Source: JARLGU01 sp036504535 (GTDB taxonomy: Bacteria > Armatimonadota > Armatimonadia > Armatimonadales > Capsulimonadaceae). From it: 64,000 bases of DNA. A program made the translations under genes and the position numbers. Positions 35,733 through 44,268 of this stretch are shown one piece after another. Numbering within the stretch: the first letter of the stretch is position 1; each line of letters starts with the position of its first letter. The notes beneath the pieces are model-generated. The model was given only the letters and a program-made list of their open reading frames with translations. It did not search any database and was not told the DNA's origin. Where the stretch lies: positions 1-64,000 of the forward strand of contig DASXUY010000055.1 of assembly GCA_036504535.1 (NCBI GenBank). Direction: 5' to 3'.

Positions 35733-36215
35733 GTGGAACGTAAGAAAGAAGGCTTGAGTCACTATATATTTGGCGGGATCATCATGATCGCGCTGATTTT
35801 CGGGGGAGTCTATCTCTACCGGCACATGACCCAGGTTGAGCTCACGCTTGTCAACGCTACAGGGGCGCCACTACGTGACGTCCAAGTCGTCAAGCACCCA
35901 CGCCGCTTCTTCTTAGGGGATGTGGAGCACCAAGACCAGCGTGTCGTCTCATTTCCAGTGCGTAACGACTCCGGCTACGTCCTCACGTTTGTCACCAACA
36001 ACAAGCAACGTAAGTACTACGACTGCCCGGAATATCTCTACTCAGGCTTACATGTCCGGTGGACGGTGATGAAGGACGGCAGTGTCGTCGGTGAAACGGC
36101 AATGATCCCCGGTAACTGGAAGGGCGACCCGCGTGCGTTTGTACCCGCGAAGGGGATCAAGAAGTCTGCTAACCAGGCTCAGCACCGGAATAAACGAGTG
36201 GCACGCGCAACTTGA
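35733..36215 (+). CDS. Single-pass membrane protein of unknown function
   Basis: From the GTG at 35733 (AAGGGG about ten bases upstream) the protein has 160 residues. It has a short basic N-terminus, one membrane helix (YIFGGIIMIALIFGGVYLY), then about 120 residues that start VELTLVNATGAPLRDVQVV and read like a beta-sandwich domain, ending in a basic tail. I do not recognise a family. Its 3' end overlaps the convergent histidine kinase gene by 47 bases. Starts at 35688 or 35697 are possible but lack ribosome sites. Confidence 0.6.
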   Translation: MERKKEGLSHYIFGGIIMIALIFGGVYLYRHMTQVELTLVNATGAPLRDVQVVKHPRRFFLGDVEHQDQRVVSFPVRNDSGYVLTFVTNNKQRKYYDCPEYLYSGLHVRWTVMKDGSVVGETAMIPGNWKGDPRAFVPAKGIKKSANQAQHRNKRVARAT

Positions 36216-37521
36216 ACGTAGAGCCGGCACCGACTTCGCTCTCTGCGCTCACATCACCTCCGAGTAACTCCGCTAACTTTCGCGAAAGCGGCAGGCCCAG
36301 CCCTGTCCCTTTAACCGCCCTCTGATCGGTTCCATCTACCTGCTCGTACTCGTCGAAAATGCGTGTCATGTCTGCGTCAGGAATACCGATACCTGTATCG
36401 CGAACCTCGACAACGACCTCGGTCGCGTCAAGCAGTGTGGCGCTCACGGTAACCTCTCCTTGCCTCGTGAACTTGAGCGCGTTGGATATAAAGTTACGGA
36501 GCACCTGACTGAGCTTCGCCTCGTCCTGGTAGAGCATTGGGAGGCCAGAGACATCCGCAAATGTCAACGCTACAGGGCGGTTGGGCATGATGGGGCGGAA
36601 CATGCCGCGCAAAGCGGTGAAGAGGTCAACCATGCTCAGCGCGCTAGGGTGGACGTCGGTCTTGCCCGCCTCAATTTTGGCTAAATCCAACAGGTCGTTC
36701 ACCAGGCCGCTCAACGATTCCGCCGAGCGCCTTATCAGCTCAACCTGAGTGCGCTGCTCGTCCCCAAGTTCGCCGTCCAGACCGTCCAGCAAAATTCCTG
36801 CGAGGCTGACGATTGAGCTCAGAGGTGTTCGAAACTCGTGGCTCATATTTGAGAGAAATCGCGTCTTGAGGTCGGACGCACGTTGCAGCGCCGCCGCTTT
36901 TTCGTCGAGCTCGGAGTAGAGAGCAACGACTCCGCGGTTTGTCTCGTCAAGCTCCCTATTTAGTCGCGCCAGTTCGCCCTCTTTCGCGCGCAGGAGGTCG
37001 AGAGCGTGAAGCAACTCCTGGTTTTGCACCTGAAGTTCTTCGAACGGGTTCTGGGAGGCTCGGCGGGCTAGTTCCTCGATAATGTGCGTGAGCCGTTCCG
37101 GGTCGAGCCCTTTGTCGTCACGTGGAAGCAGCTTGCCGAGGACGACTGTTGTGCCGGTTGCTGGCGACGATGTGATGGTGAGTTGATCCATCAGCCGCTT
37201 CGCGCCGCAAATACCAGCCCCGTTGCCGGTACGAGACGAAAACTGACCGTCCAGAATGGCCTTTACGTTGGATATCCCCGGACCGAGATCTTCGATACGA
37301 ACGACGAACGACGGAGGGGGTGCTTGCTCAACCAGGAAGAACGCGGTTGCACGGCCAGCATATCGGTAGGCATTGCGCGCGATTTCAGATACGGCCGTGG
37401 CGATGCGCGTTTGGTCGAGCGTATCGAAGCCGAAAAGCGCCGCGAGTTGCCTAGCCCGCTGGCGAGTTAGGACTACATCGTGCTCGATACGAATTTCGAC
37501 CGATAAAATTGGGACTGTCAT
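36169..37521 (-). CDS. Sensor histidine kinase fused to an RsbT-like ATPase domain
   Basis: This is a two-module protein of 450 residues with no membrane segment. Residues 1-130 form an RsbT-like anti-sigma/serine kinase ATPase (SEIARNAYRYAG, EDLGPGI, GAGICGAKRLMD). A coiled coil covers about 160-220. Then a HisKA domain carries the phospho-acceptor H228 (SNMSHEFRTPLSSIV), and a C-terminal HATPase has N box FISNALKFT, DTGIGIPDADM and GTGLGLPLSRKLAELLGG. It is the last gene of the stressosome-type operon, four bases after the previous stop. It probably passes the stressosome signal to a response regulator, perhaps the one fused to the phosphatase at 40194. Confidence 0.88.
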   Translation of the reverse strand: MTVPILSVEIRIEHDVVLTRQRARQLAALFGFDTLDQTRIATAVSEIARNAYRYAGRATAFFLVEQAPPPSFVVRIEDLGPGISNVKAILDGQFSSRTGNGAGICGAKRLMDQLTITSSPATGTTVVLGKLLPRDDKGLDPERLTHIIEELARRASQNPFEELQVQNQELLHALDLLRAKEGELARLNRELDETNRGVVALYSELDEKAAALQRASDLKTRFLSNMSHEFRTPLSSIVSLAGILLDGLDGELGDEQRTQVELIRRSAESLSGLVNDLLDLAKIEAGKTDVHPSALSMVDLFTALRGMFRPIMPNRPVALTFADVSGLPMLYQDEAKLSQVLRNFISNALKFTRQGEVTVSATLLDATEVVVEVRDTGIGIPDADMTRIFDEYEQVDGTDQRAVKGTGLGLPLSRKLAELLGGDVSAESEVGAGSTFKLRVPLVYSGAEPG

Positions 37522-37525
37522 AGCG

Positions 37526-38545
37526 CTAATGGTTTCCAGGTTGTTTCGCGACGATAACGGTAACGTCGTCTCGACGCCGATCGAAGTCCCTATAGAGGAC
37601 GGCCGCGATTATGATCGGATCGCGATTAGCCAATCCCCTATAATTGCTCAACTGCCAATTGGTCTGTAGGCCGTCGGAATGCATGATCAATATTGCTGAT
37701 TCGCTCCAAGGATACTGAAATCCCCGCGGCTTGTGGCCCGTTAAGCCAATAGTGCCGTTCATGGATGCCATCGAGACCAACTTAGGGCCGTCGACTATGG
37801 TGGCGCTGATATTGCCAATTGCTGCATACTGCACGTCGCCCGCGGACAGCGCTATGTCCGCGACTGCCATGACGCAGCCTCGGGTTCCTCGCGCAGCTTC
37901 GTGTGCGTGGTCAAGGGCCTCCTCCGGCGTGGCCCCGAGCGACCGAGCGATGCCTTCGACAGCTGATGCAGCCGCATCGTGCGCTGCTGGACCATGGCCC
38001 AGGCCGTCGGCGACGGATATTCGGGCACCATTGGCCGTTGAAAGCAGGCTCCATGTGTCGCCGCACTGGGTTTCACCACGCATGGGGAGGCAGATTCCGC
38101 GCGCGTGGATGGCCCGCTTAGGTCGGTCGCAGTCGTAAATGCGGCTGAATACGATCAGTCCCCGGTTGGTTGGCGAGTAGACATCGAACTCCGTCGACAA
38201 GCGCTTAATGGCACCGAGACCATTCCCAGCGGTTCCAGCGGTGGAGTATCCGTCGGCGCTCGATTTGTTGATATCGCGAATACCGGGCCCTTTGTCGATC
38301 GAAATGATCTCAATACCTCGGACTTGGCCATCGTTTAGAACGTTGAGTACGATCTCGCCGCCGCCAGCATGCGACACGAGGTTAGACGCCAGCTCGGTCA
38401 CGACGAGGGCGACGTTGCCGCGCTTGACGTCGTCGAATGGCATTTCACGAACCAGCGTTGCGGCAACACGGCGGCTTTCGCCGACCTGACTACTGTCCTC
38501 GACGGTTACTTTGATCGATGTGGCTGTACCTGGGGCTACTTCCAT
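37526..38545 (-). CDS. RsbT-like ATPase fused to an RsbX-like phosphatase
   Basis: The 339-residue fusion begins with an anti-sigma-factor ATPase domain (LVVTELASNLVSHAGGG, SIDKGPGIRDI, GNGLGAIKRLS). It continues with a small PP2C/SpoIIE-type phosphatase domain like RsbX (SVADGLGHGPAAHDAA for metal binding, LIMHSDGLQTNW, DDVTVIVAK). In Bacillus, RsbX removes phosphate from RsbR and RsbS to reset the stressosome; the same role fits here. The start codon overlaps the RsbT stop by ten bases, indicating coupling. Fusions of these two modules are known in stressosome operons outside Bacillus. Confidence 0.87.
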   Translation of the reverse strand: MEVAPGTATSIKVTVEDSSQVGESRRVAATLVREMPFDDVKRGNVALVVTELASNLVSHAGGGEIVLNVLNDGQVRGIEIISIDKGPGIRDINKSSADGYSTAGTAGNGLGAIKRLSTEFDVYSPTNRGLIVFSRIYDCDRPKRAIHARGICLPMRGETQCGDTWSLLSTANGARISVADGLGHGPAAHDAAASAVEGIARSLGATPEEALDHAHEAARGTRGCVMAVADIALSAGDVQYAAIGNISATIVDGPKLVSMASMNGTIGLTGHKPRGFQYPWSESAILIMHSDGLQTNWQLSNYRGLANRDPIIIAAVLYRDFDRRRDDVTVIVAKQPGNH

Positions 38546-38946
38546 CTTACGACCGTTACTGTCGTCCCTTTTCCTGGAGTCGAATCTATGGCAAAATCGT
38601 TAACAAGGCGCTTCGACCCACTTAATCCCATGCCCATTCCATTTCCACTCGTATAGCCATCGGTCATAGCCTTCGCGATATCGGGTATTCCCGGACCACT
38701 GTCAGTGAATGTCAATCGCAATCCGCGACGGATTCCATTTTCGACTGTTTCAAGAACCAGTTGCCCGCCGCCGCCATATTCGAACGTATTTCGGGCAAGT
38801 TCGCTTGCAGCGGTGACAATCTTCGTTTGGTCAACTAAACTGAGTCCAAGATCTGCGGCCCATGTGCGTACAACCTGGCGGACCTTGACGATATCCGACG
38901 ACGATTCGATAGGCGCCCGCTCAGACTTGATAATCACCATCGTCAT
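38536..38946 (-). CDS. rsbT: RsbT-type serine/threonine kinase of the stressosome
   Basis: The protein of about 136 residues is a single GHKL ATPase domain. The N box is VTAASELARNTFEYGGGG, the G1 box TDSGPGIPDIAKAM and the G2 box GNGMGMGLSGSKRLV. RsbT kinases sit on the stressosome and phosphorylate RsbR and RsbS on stress, then leave to activate a partner phosphatase. The start is ATG at 38946 or 38940; GAGGAGG is just upstream of the first and better spaced for the second. It overlaps the end of rsbS, and its stop overlaps the next start. Confidence 0.9.
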   Translation of the reverse strand: MTMVIIKSERAPIESSSDIVKVRQVVRTWAADLGLSLVDQTKIVTAASELARNTFEYGGGGQLVLETVENGIRRGLRLTFTDSGPGIPDIAKAMTDGYTSGNGMGMGLSGSKRLVNDFAIDSTPGKGTTVTVVRWK

Positions 38947-39319
38947 CTGCCTCCTCGCCAGTTGGCCCGATACTAGCGGCAAGGAGGTCCATGCCCTTTT
39001 CTACGTTCAATGCGGTGCGCACGCCAGGCATAGTGAGACCGAGTTCCACGAGTGTAATCGCCACGGCAGGCTGCATGCCGACAACGACTGTGATGGCATC
39101 AAGGACGTTTGCCATGGACGAGATATTGCTAAGCATTCTGCCGATGAACGAGTCAACAATGTCGAGCGATGAGATATCGATGAGCACGCCCCGCGACCCG
39201 GTTTCGGCGACGCGGTTCGTAAGGTCGTCCTGAAGAGTCATCGCGAGACGGTCATGCATGTCTACTTGGATCGTGACCAGGAGATAGGGTCCCATTTGAA
39301 GGATAGGGATACGTTCCAT
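38921..39319 (-). CDS. rsbS: RsbS-type STAS protein of the stressosome
   Basis: The 132-residue protein is a lone STAS domain. The phosphorylatable region reads VLIDISSLDIVDSFIGRML, the hallmark of RsbS, and VVVGMQPAVAITLVELGL is also conserved. RsbS forms the stressosome core with RsbR and holds RsbT. GGGGAGG lies ten bases before the ATG. The acidic C-terminal tail (EEADDDGD) is a small extension. Confidence 0.93.
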   Translation of the reverse strand: MERIPILQMGPYLLVTIQVDMHDRLAMTLQDDLTNRVAETGSRGVLIDISSLDIVDSFIGRMLSNISSMANVLDAITVVVGMQPAVAITLVELGLTMPGVRTALNVEKGMDLLAASIGPTGEEADDDGDYQV

Positions 39320-39335
39320 TGCTGCCTAACCTCCC

Positions 39336-40193
39336 CTACTCGCCAGCCTTGACGCGGACGATCTGTCGACCGATCTTGGTCAACGCAACCGTAAACGCAT
39401 CCGCGAGCGTCGCCTTCGTGAGCACGGCGCTGAGGTCAACGCCAAGGTGGACAATGGTCTGCGCGATGGCGGGTCGAATCCCGCTGATGATGCACTCGGC
39501 TCCCATCAAGCGAGCCGCCGCCACGGTCTTGAGCAGGTGCTGGGACACCAGGGTGTCCACGGTGGGAACTCCCGTGATATCGATAATGGCGATGGACGAG
39601 CCAGTTGATACGATGGCTTGCAGAAGGTTTTCCATCACAACTTGCGTGCGGGCGCTATCAAGCGTGCCGATGAGCGGCACAGCAAGGATGCCATTCCAAA
39701 GCTTGACGACTGGCGTAGAAAGCTCAAGCATGTCCTGCTGCTGGCGCACGATGATCTCGTCGCGCGTTTTCTGATACATCTCGGTCGTATACAGGCCGAG
39801 ATCATCGATCAGTTTGGCAGCAAGAGTCAGGTCAGCGAACAGATCATCACTGTCAGAACCATAGGCAGCTCGAAGGCGCGGGAATATCACTTTCCGGAAA
39901 CTGAACACGAACGTGGCAACTTCGGTTGGAGTGAATCCTAGTTGTGCCCGGGTGCGGGAGAGGTTGCGTAGGAACTCGCGCATCGTTTCCCACGATGAGC
40001 CTTCGATCCCGTCCACTAGATCCATTTGGATAGAATCAGTAAAAAGGCGTAAGAATTCGCGGGACTCGTCACGCGCTTCGGAATCTTTGATCAGGTCAAC
40101 GCGCCTTACGCTAGACGCGGCCTGCTCTTGAAGCCAGTCGGCCAGGATCGCTTCGTGATCCGCCGTAAGTACTTCGGACAATTTACTATTCAT
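39336..40193 (-). CDS. rsbR: RsbR-type stressosome sensor protein
   Basis: The 285-residue protein has an N-terminal RsbRD helical domain (residues 1-150, with LGFTPTEVATFVFSFRKVIF) and a C-terminal STAS domain (from about 165). The latter has IAIIDITGVPTVDTLVSQHLL, with the conserved threonines phosphorylated in the family, and GIRPAIAQTIVHLGVDL. RsbR proteins form the sensory turrets of the stressosome; no cofactor ligand is evident in the N-domain. AAGGTGG precedes the ATG. It starts one base after the stop of the phosphatase gene. Confidence 0.92.
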   Translation of the reverse strand: MNSKLSEVLTADHEAILADWLQEQAASSVRRVDLIKDSEARDESREFLRLFTDSIQMDLVDGIEGSSWETMREFLRNLSRTRAQLGFTPTEVATFVFSFRKVIFPRLRAAYGSDSDDLFADLTLAAKLIDDLGLYTTEMYQKTRDEIIVRQQQDMLELSTPVVKLWNGILAVPLIGTLDSARTQVVMENLLQAIVSTGSSIAIIDITGVPTVDTLVSQHLLKTVAAARLMGAECIISGIRPAIAQTIVHLGVDLSAVLTKATLADAFTVALTKIGRQIVRVKAGE

Positions 40194-41738
40194 CTAAACA
40201 AATTCCACCTTTTCAGTTGTATGGGACGGGCCAGACTGTAAGCCTGCCCATTGAACGAGCAGTAAACAAACATCATCTTGAAAACGTCCCCCCGCGAAGT
40301 CTCGAGCGCCGTCGACTATTGCCATGCCTACACTATTCAGCGTGTCTTTCGTCACGTGCCTCTGGGCAAGACCAACCATGCCCTCGTAGCCTAAGAATTC
40401 CTTGCCATGCCGCGCTTCCGTGATTCCATCGGTTGCCATAAGTAGGAGACTGCCGGGGGTTAGCGCACTTCGCGATGATTTGTAAACCTCGCCCGCCAGC
40501 ACTCCGACGGGCAATGCCCCCTGGGCGACGACCTCCATCGTGCCATCGTCGCATAGTATAAGCGGGGGCTCGGCACCAGCAACGGTAAACTCGCACGTAC
40601 CATCGACGGGATTAATCAAGGCGACCGCAACAGCGACAATGACGTCGTCCTCATGCGATGAATGATTGGCGCACAGGAAATTGTTGAGTTCGCTCACTGC
40701 ACGGCCAATGTCGCCGTGTTCACTCATGAAGGCGCGGAGAGCGAACTTCACCTCGGCCGTCTTTGCCGCCGCATCGAGCCCCTTGCCCGCAGCATCGCTT
40801 ACGACTACCGCGATCCTGCCATCTCGCAGGCTGAACACGTCGTAAAAATCGCCGCCCACACTCGCCTCTTCCCACGCTGCCTCGTAAAAAGTTTCTATTT
40901 GCAGCCCATCGTAATGGTTGGCGGTGGGCTTGAGTAATAGTGAACGCTGGAGCACTTCGGCAATTCGATGGTCCCGGTCGTAGACTTTGGCGAGTTCGTC
41001 CTGGATACGTCGAAACTCGGTCACGTCGGAGACAATGCAGACGCTTCCACCGGTCGCCGGGTCGGGATCTACGGCAATCTGGTACCAACGACCGTCAACT
41101 GTGCTTTCAAACGATTGGCGTTCCGATACGCCTTGCACGATCGTGTCGCATTCGTCCGAAGAAATGCCTAGCCTCTCGCAAATGAGTTCGCGTGCGGACA
41201 TCGTGGCCGCATGGTCAATCCGTAGCATGCGCTTAAGTGCACCGTTGAAGCGAAGCACGGCACCGTCACGCCCGAGCAGACACACGCCGTCAGAGATGGC
41301 GTCAAATGTTGCCTGCCACTCGTCCGACGCTTCTTTCGCTCTGCGTTCCGCGTCACTGAGCCTCAGGAGAGCCCGTACTGTGGACACGAGTTCGCGCGGA
41401 TCGACCGGATGAGTGAGATACGCGTCCGCGCCGCTATCGAGTCCACTTGATCGAGCATTGGGATCTGTGAATGTTGCAGAGATGTGCATAACCGGCAGCG
41501 ATGCCGTGTCGGGATTGGCCTTGATGCGGCGGCAGAGTTCGAACCCGTGAATGTCTGGCAGCTTGACGTCGACGATAGCGAGATCGGTATCGGTGCCTAT
41601 CATCGCGATGGCTTCAGCGCCCGTCTCTGCCTCTACGACGGTGTACCCGGCGTGCCGAAGGCTCCGCGACACGGCATAGCGCTTCGCGGGATCATCATCC
41701 ACATTAAGTATTCGAGTAGAGTGAATGGCAGTCAACAC
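40194..41738 (-). CDS. Response regulator-PAS-SpoIIE phosphatase (RsbU/RsbP-like)
   Basis: Three modules lie in order. The receiver domain has DDDP and the phospho-acceptor in LAIVDVKLPD; the usual Lys of its KP motif is His (YLTHPVDP). The PAS domain has VCLLGRDGAVLRFNGALKRML. The C-terminal SpoIIE-type PP2C has EASVGGDFYDV, VSDAAGKGLDAAAK, LLMATDGITEAR and DDVCLL. In stressosome operons such phosphatases dephosphorylate an anti-sigma antagonist. Being first in the operon, it could receive phosphate from the histidine kinase at the operon's end. The start is unsure: GTG at 41738 or TTG at 41735 (GGAG upstream) gives the standard receiver N-terminus; a TTG at 41777 opens the frame. No sigma factor gene is in the window. 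Confidence 0.87.
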   Translation of the reverse strand: MLTAIHSTRILNVDDDPAKRYAVSRSLRHAGYTVVEAETGAEAIAMIGTDTDLAIVDVKLPDIHGFELCRRIKANPDTASLPVMHISATFTDPNARSSGLDSGADAYLTHPVDPRELVSTVRALLRLSDAERRAKEASDEWQATFDAISDGVCLLGRDGAVLRFNGALKRMLRIDHAATMSARELICERLGISSDECDTIVQGVSERQSFESTVDGRWYQIAVDPDPATGGSVCIVSDVTEFRRIQDELAKVYDRDHRIAEVLQRSLLLKPTANHYDGLQIETFYEAAWEEASVGGDFYDVFSLRDGRIAVVVSDAAGKGLDAAAKTAEVKFALRAFMSEHGDIGRAVSELNNFLCANHSSHEDDVIVAVAVALINPVDGTCEFTVAGAEPPLILCDDGTMEVVAQGALPVGVLAGEVYKSSRSALTPGSLLLMATDGITEARHGKEFLGYEGMVGLAQRHVTKDTLNSVGMAIVDGARDFAGGRFQDDVCLLLVQWAGLQSGPSHTTEKVEFV

Positions 41739-42005
41739 CAAACTCCAGCCATTATCGACGATGTTTGGCTGGCGCAACAGGACAAGTTAAAGAACTGCTG
41801 TCCAGAGATAACGATTACGGGCACGATAGTACCCACAGAATTTAGCTGTCAAACGCCGAACGAGATTGTTATTTAGGTTGCACGATAAAGTCCTTGTTCG
41901 TATGTGTCCTAAGATTTATGGAACGAAGCCCATTGACTTCCGAAGTCGCGTAACTGTTGTTTCAATCATCCGCATGGCGCGCAAATTGCACTGCGAAACG
42001 CAATC

Positions 42006-42034
42006 TTGACAACAATTGACGAGTCCCTTATAAT
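42006..42034 (+). promoter_or_regulatory. Consensus sigma-70 promoter of the RRM gene
   Basis: TTGACA (42006-42011), a 17-base spacer and TATAAT (42029-42034) form a perfect consensus promoter. Transcription from about 42041 gives an untranslated leader of about 187 bases. The rest of 41739-42005 shows no gene. Confidence 0.88.
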
Positions 42035-42227
42035 AGTGACGTCCATTTGTAGCGCCGTTCAGGACAGTCAGTTTGGCCACGACCGTAGGTAAGTTTTCGG
42101 ATTCCGTTGACTCTGGCTGATTTTCTGAAGTGTATAGTTAGCTTTCGCAGCTTGACGTGGAATACCGGGGGCTCCCGGGAGGCGCCGCCTTGCTGCAGAG
42201 CGCAGTGTTTTTTGGAGACCAGAGGAA

Positions 42228-42680
42228 ATGGGAATCCGTCTTTACGTAGGCAATTTGTCCTACTCTACGACGCAGGAAGAGCTGGCGGAGATTTTCTCCG
42301 AAGCAGGCAGCGTAACGAATGCATCGCTTATGAGCGATCGTTATACGGGGCAGTCTCGGGGTTTCGGTTTTGTCGAGATGGCGTCCGATGAGGACGGTCA
42401 GAATGCGATTCAGCTGCTCAATGGCCGCAATGTCGGTGGCCGCGAGTTAGTTGTGAACGAGGCGCGCCCGCGCACCGAAGGCGGTGGTGGTGGCGGCAGC
42501 CGAGGTGCTGGCAGCTACGGCGGTGGCGGTGGTGGTCGCAGCAGCGGCGGCTACGGCGGCGGCTCGGGCTATGGCGGCGGTGGCGGCGGCGGTTTCGACT
42601 CCGACCGTGGTGGACGCAGCGGTGGCGGCGGTGGTCGCAGCCGTGGCAACGCCGACCGATACGATCGCGACCGATACTAG
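42228..42680 (+). CDS. Glycine-rich RRM RNA-binding protein
   Basis: The 150-residue protein has one RNA recognition motif (residues 3-80) with RNP2 LYVGNL and RNP1 SRGFGFVEM. The tail is almost entirely Gly, Ser, Arg, Tyr and Asp (SYGGGGGGRSSGGYGGG), ending in RYDRDRY. Such proteins in bacteria, cyanobacteria especially, are often cold-induced and bind RNA non-specifically; the Gly/Arg/Tyr tail favours self-association. It is monocistronic: a perfect promoter lies upstream and a strong terminator downstream. AGAGG lies only two bases from the ATG, unusually close. Confidence 0.93.
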   Translation: MGIRLYVGNLSYSTTQEELAEIFSEAGSVTNASLMSDRYTGQSRGFGFVEMASDEDGQNAIQLLNGRNVGGRELVVNEARPRTEGGGGGGSRGAGSYGGGGGGRSSGGYGGGSGYGGGGGGGFDSDRGGRSGGGGGRSRGNADRYDRDRY

Positions 42681-42736
42681 GATCACATTGGCGCGGCGGC
42701 ATGATCGCGCCGACCCAGTGATCCCAGGAACGTCCT

Positions 42737-42774
42737 ACGGGCTCGTCAGCATGATGCTGGCGAGCCCGTTTTGT
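42737..42774 (+). terminator. Rho-independent terminator of the RRM gene
   Basis: ACGGGCTCG-t-CAGCAT pairs with ATGCTG-g-CGAGCCCGT, followed by TTTTGT. The stem is long and GC-rich. Confidence 0.9.
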
Positions 42775-42933
42775 ATTGCAGGACGTGGAACCCGGCGCGG
42801 TAACAGAGATAGAGGCCGTGACCGGTACGCGAACTACTGCTCTCGCGGACGCGGTTCACTTTGGTCAACGGCAGGGCCAGTTCGCTAGTATAAGCGAAAT
42901 GAACCCCATCCGCCTCCGACCGCCGGTTCGACT

Positions 42934-42974
42934 AGAAAAGTCGCTGCCTATACCTCAAGGCACGCAGCAGCGAC
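42934..42974 (-). terminator. Rho-independent terminator of the ferredoxin gene
   Basis: On the minus strand GTCGCTGC pairs with GCAGCGAC and is followed by TTTTCT. It ends the ferredoxin transcript. Between 42775 and 42933 no gene is seen. Confidence 0.85.
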
Positions 42975-43003
42975 ATTCATTCGAGTGATCTGGAAGCGTT
43001 CAA

Positions 43004-43255
43004 TTAGTTGAAGAACGCAGCGTTGATTTCCTTGAACTGCTTCGCGGAAGCAGGCAGGTCGTCGTCCATGTAGATCGCCATTTCAGGGCAGCCCGCTTCG
43101 CAGGTGCCGCAGTCTGTACACTTGGAGGGGTCGATGAAATACTGGTCATACGACTTGCCGTCGACCTCTACTACACCTGACGAGATCGCTTCTTCGGGGC
43201 AGGCTGTGGCGCAGACATCGTCTTTCGAGCACGCGCTTGTGATTACGTAAGCCAT
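43004..43255 (-). CDS. 4Fe-4S ferredoxin (two-cluster type)
   Basis: The 83-residue electron carrier has two cysteine groups. The second, CTDCGTCEAGCPEMAI, is canonical. The first, CSKDDVCATACPEEAI, has the spacing seen in seven-iron and related 2[4Fe-4S] ferredoxins (MAYVITSAC N-terminus). The acidic C-terminal extension is short. GAAAGG lies about ten bases before the ATG. It is monocistronic, with its own terminator. Confidence 0.94.
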   Translation of the reverse strand: MAYVITSACSKDDVCATACPEEAISSGVVEVDGKSYDQYFIDPSKCTDCGTCEAGCPEMAIYMDDDLPASAKQFKEINAAFFN

Positions 43256-43567
43256 TTTTCTAAAACCTTTCGATACTTCGGATTACAACTAGCTTGTGTC
43301 AAGCATACCACTCCCATGAGAAGGCGCAAATCAGCGATTCGACGGAATGTAAATCATCGCATCATAAGAAACGTGTCGATAGTGGTGTTGTTCGAGTAAG
43401 GGGTGCGCGGGCCAGGGCGTCGTGGACTATAATCCGAAATTTTCGTCAACACGACCCTGTTTCGGCATGAATTCGCTGTCGTTCTGCTAAACATAACACT
43501 ATCAATCGTTTCACTGGCCGATGGCGGCCTCACATGACCGGTGTGACCGGTGACAAAGGAGACATCT
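43256..43567. other. Divergent intergenic region
   Basis: This separates the ferredoxin and discoidin-like genes and must carry both promoters. A direct repeat, TGACCGGTG twice at 43537-43554, lies just before the ribosome site of the discoidin-like gene. No gene is supported. Confidence 0.45.
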
Positions 43568-44137
43568 ATGTTGATCTGCCCATCCTCGAAATTGACAGTT
43601 ACCAAGGTTGCGGGTCTGTTGTGCGCGAGCTTGCTCGTATGCTCTGCGGCTGCATCGCTCGCCGAGGACAAAGCGCCAGCGCCTGCGCCTCCAGCTTCGG
43701 CAAGCGTTAATCTCGCATTGAACAAGAAGTTTGTATCTACCAGCCCCAATAAATACAAGTGGGACGGACTCACGGACGGTTCCTGGGTTCCAACGGCACC
43801 CACGTGTTACGCCACTGACCAGGATGATGTGTTCCCGAAGAGCGTAACCATCGACCTTGAGAAGTCTTCGAAGATCGCTTCAGTCGTGATTGGGATCCCG
43901 GCATTTGGCACGACGAAGAATGTCGAGGTGTCCATCAGCACCGACGGTACCACGTTCAAACCGGTAGGTACTAACCAGTTCGAGCAGCGTAAAGAGGTGA
44001 AGTACACGTACTCGTTCCCGGCCGCTGACGCCCGCTATGTGCGCCTAACCTACAAGGATCACTGGGATGAGCAGGTGAACTATCCGAAAGAGTACGTTTT
44101 CACCGAAGAAGTCGAAGTGTACGCTCCGACTAAGTAG
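43568..44137 (+). CDS. Secreted discoidin (F5/8 type C)-like protein
   Basis: The ATG at 43568 has AAAGGAG seven bases upstream. The 189-residue protein begins with a signal peptide (VAGLLCASLLVCSAAASLA), an Ala/Pro-rich spacer (APAPAPPASAS), then one F5/8 type C-like beta-sandwich: VNLALNKKFVSTSPN, GLTDGSW, VTIDLEKSSKIASVVIG, VEVSISTDGTTFKPVG, ADARYVRLTYKDHW. Such domains bind glycans or surfaces. No catalytic domain is attached, so it may act as a lone carbohydrate-binding protein. Confidence 0.82.
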   Translation: MLICPSSKLTVTKVAGLLCASLLVCSAAASLAEDKAPAPAPPASASVNLALNKKFVSTSPNKYKWDGLTDGSWVPTAPTCYATDQDDVFPKSVTIDLEKSSKIASVVIGIPAFGTTKNVEVSISTDGTTFKPVGTNQFEQRKEVKYTYSFPAADARYVRLTYKDHWDEQVNYPKEYVFTEEVEVYAPTK

Positions 44138-44155
44138 GCAGAGTCAACCCGCTAG

Positions 44156-44192
44156 CGGATCGCCCCGTTATCTCAGGTGACGGGGTGATCCG
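44156..44192. terminator. Hairpin after the discoidin-like gene
   Basis: CGGATC-g-CCCCGT pairs with ACGGGG-t-GATCCG around an 11-base loop, 18 bases past the stop. The stem is strong, but no T run follows, so termination is not certain. Confidence 0.55.
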
Positions 44193-44238
44193 TGCGGTGT
44201 CGCGTTGTGTCGTACGCATCGCGGCAGACTCTTTCCCA

Positions 44239-44268
44239 TTGACATTTGACCGTGTTTCGCGTCACAAT
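44239..44268 (+). promoter_or_regulatory. Probable promoter of the 2-oxoacid dehydrogenase genes
   Basis: TTGACA (44239-44244), an 18-base spacer and CACAAT (44263-44268) lie 155 bases before the E1 start codon. Confidence 0.5.

Noticed and set aside
42418..42702. Antisense frames rich in His/Arg or Ala/Thr opposite the RRM gene
   Set aside because: They arise from the GGC/GGT repeat encoding the glycine tail and have no independent support.
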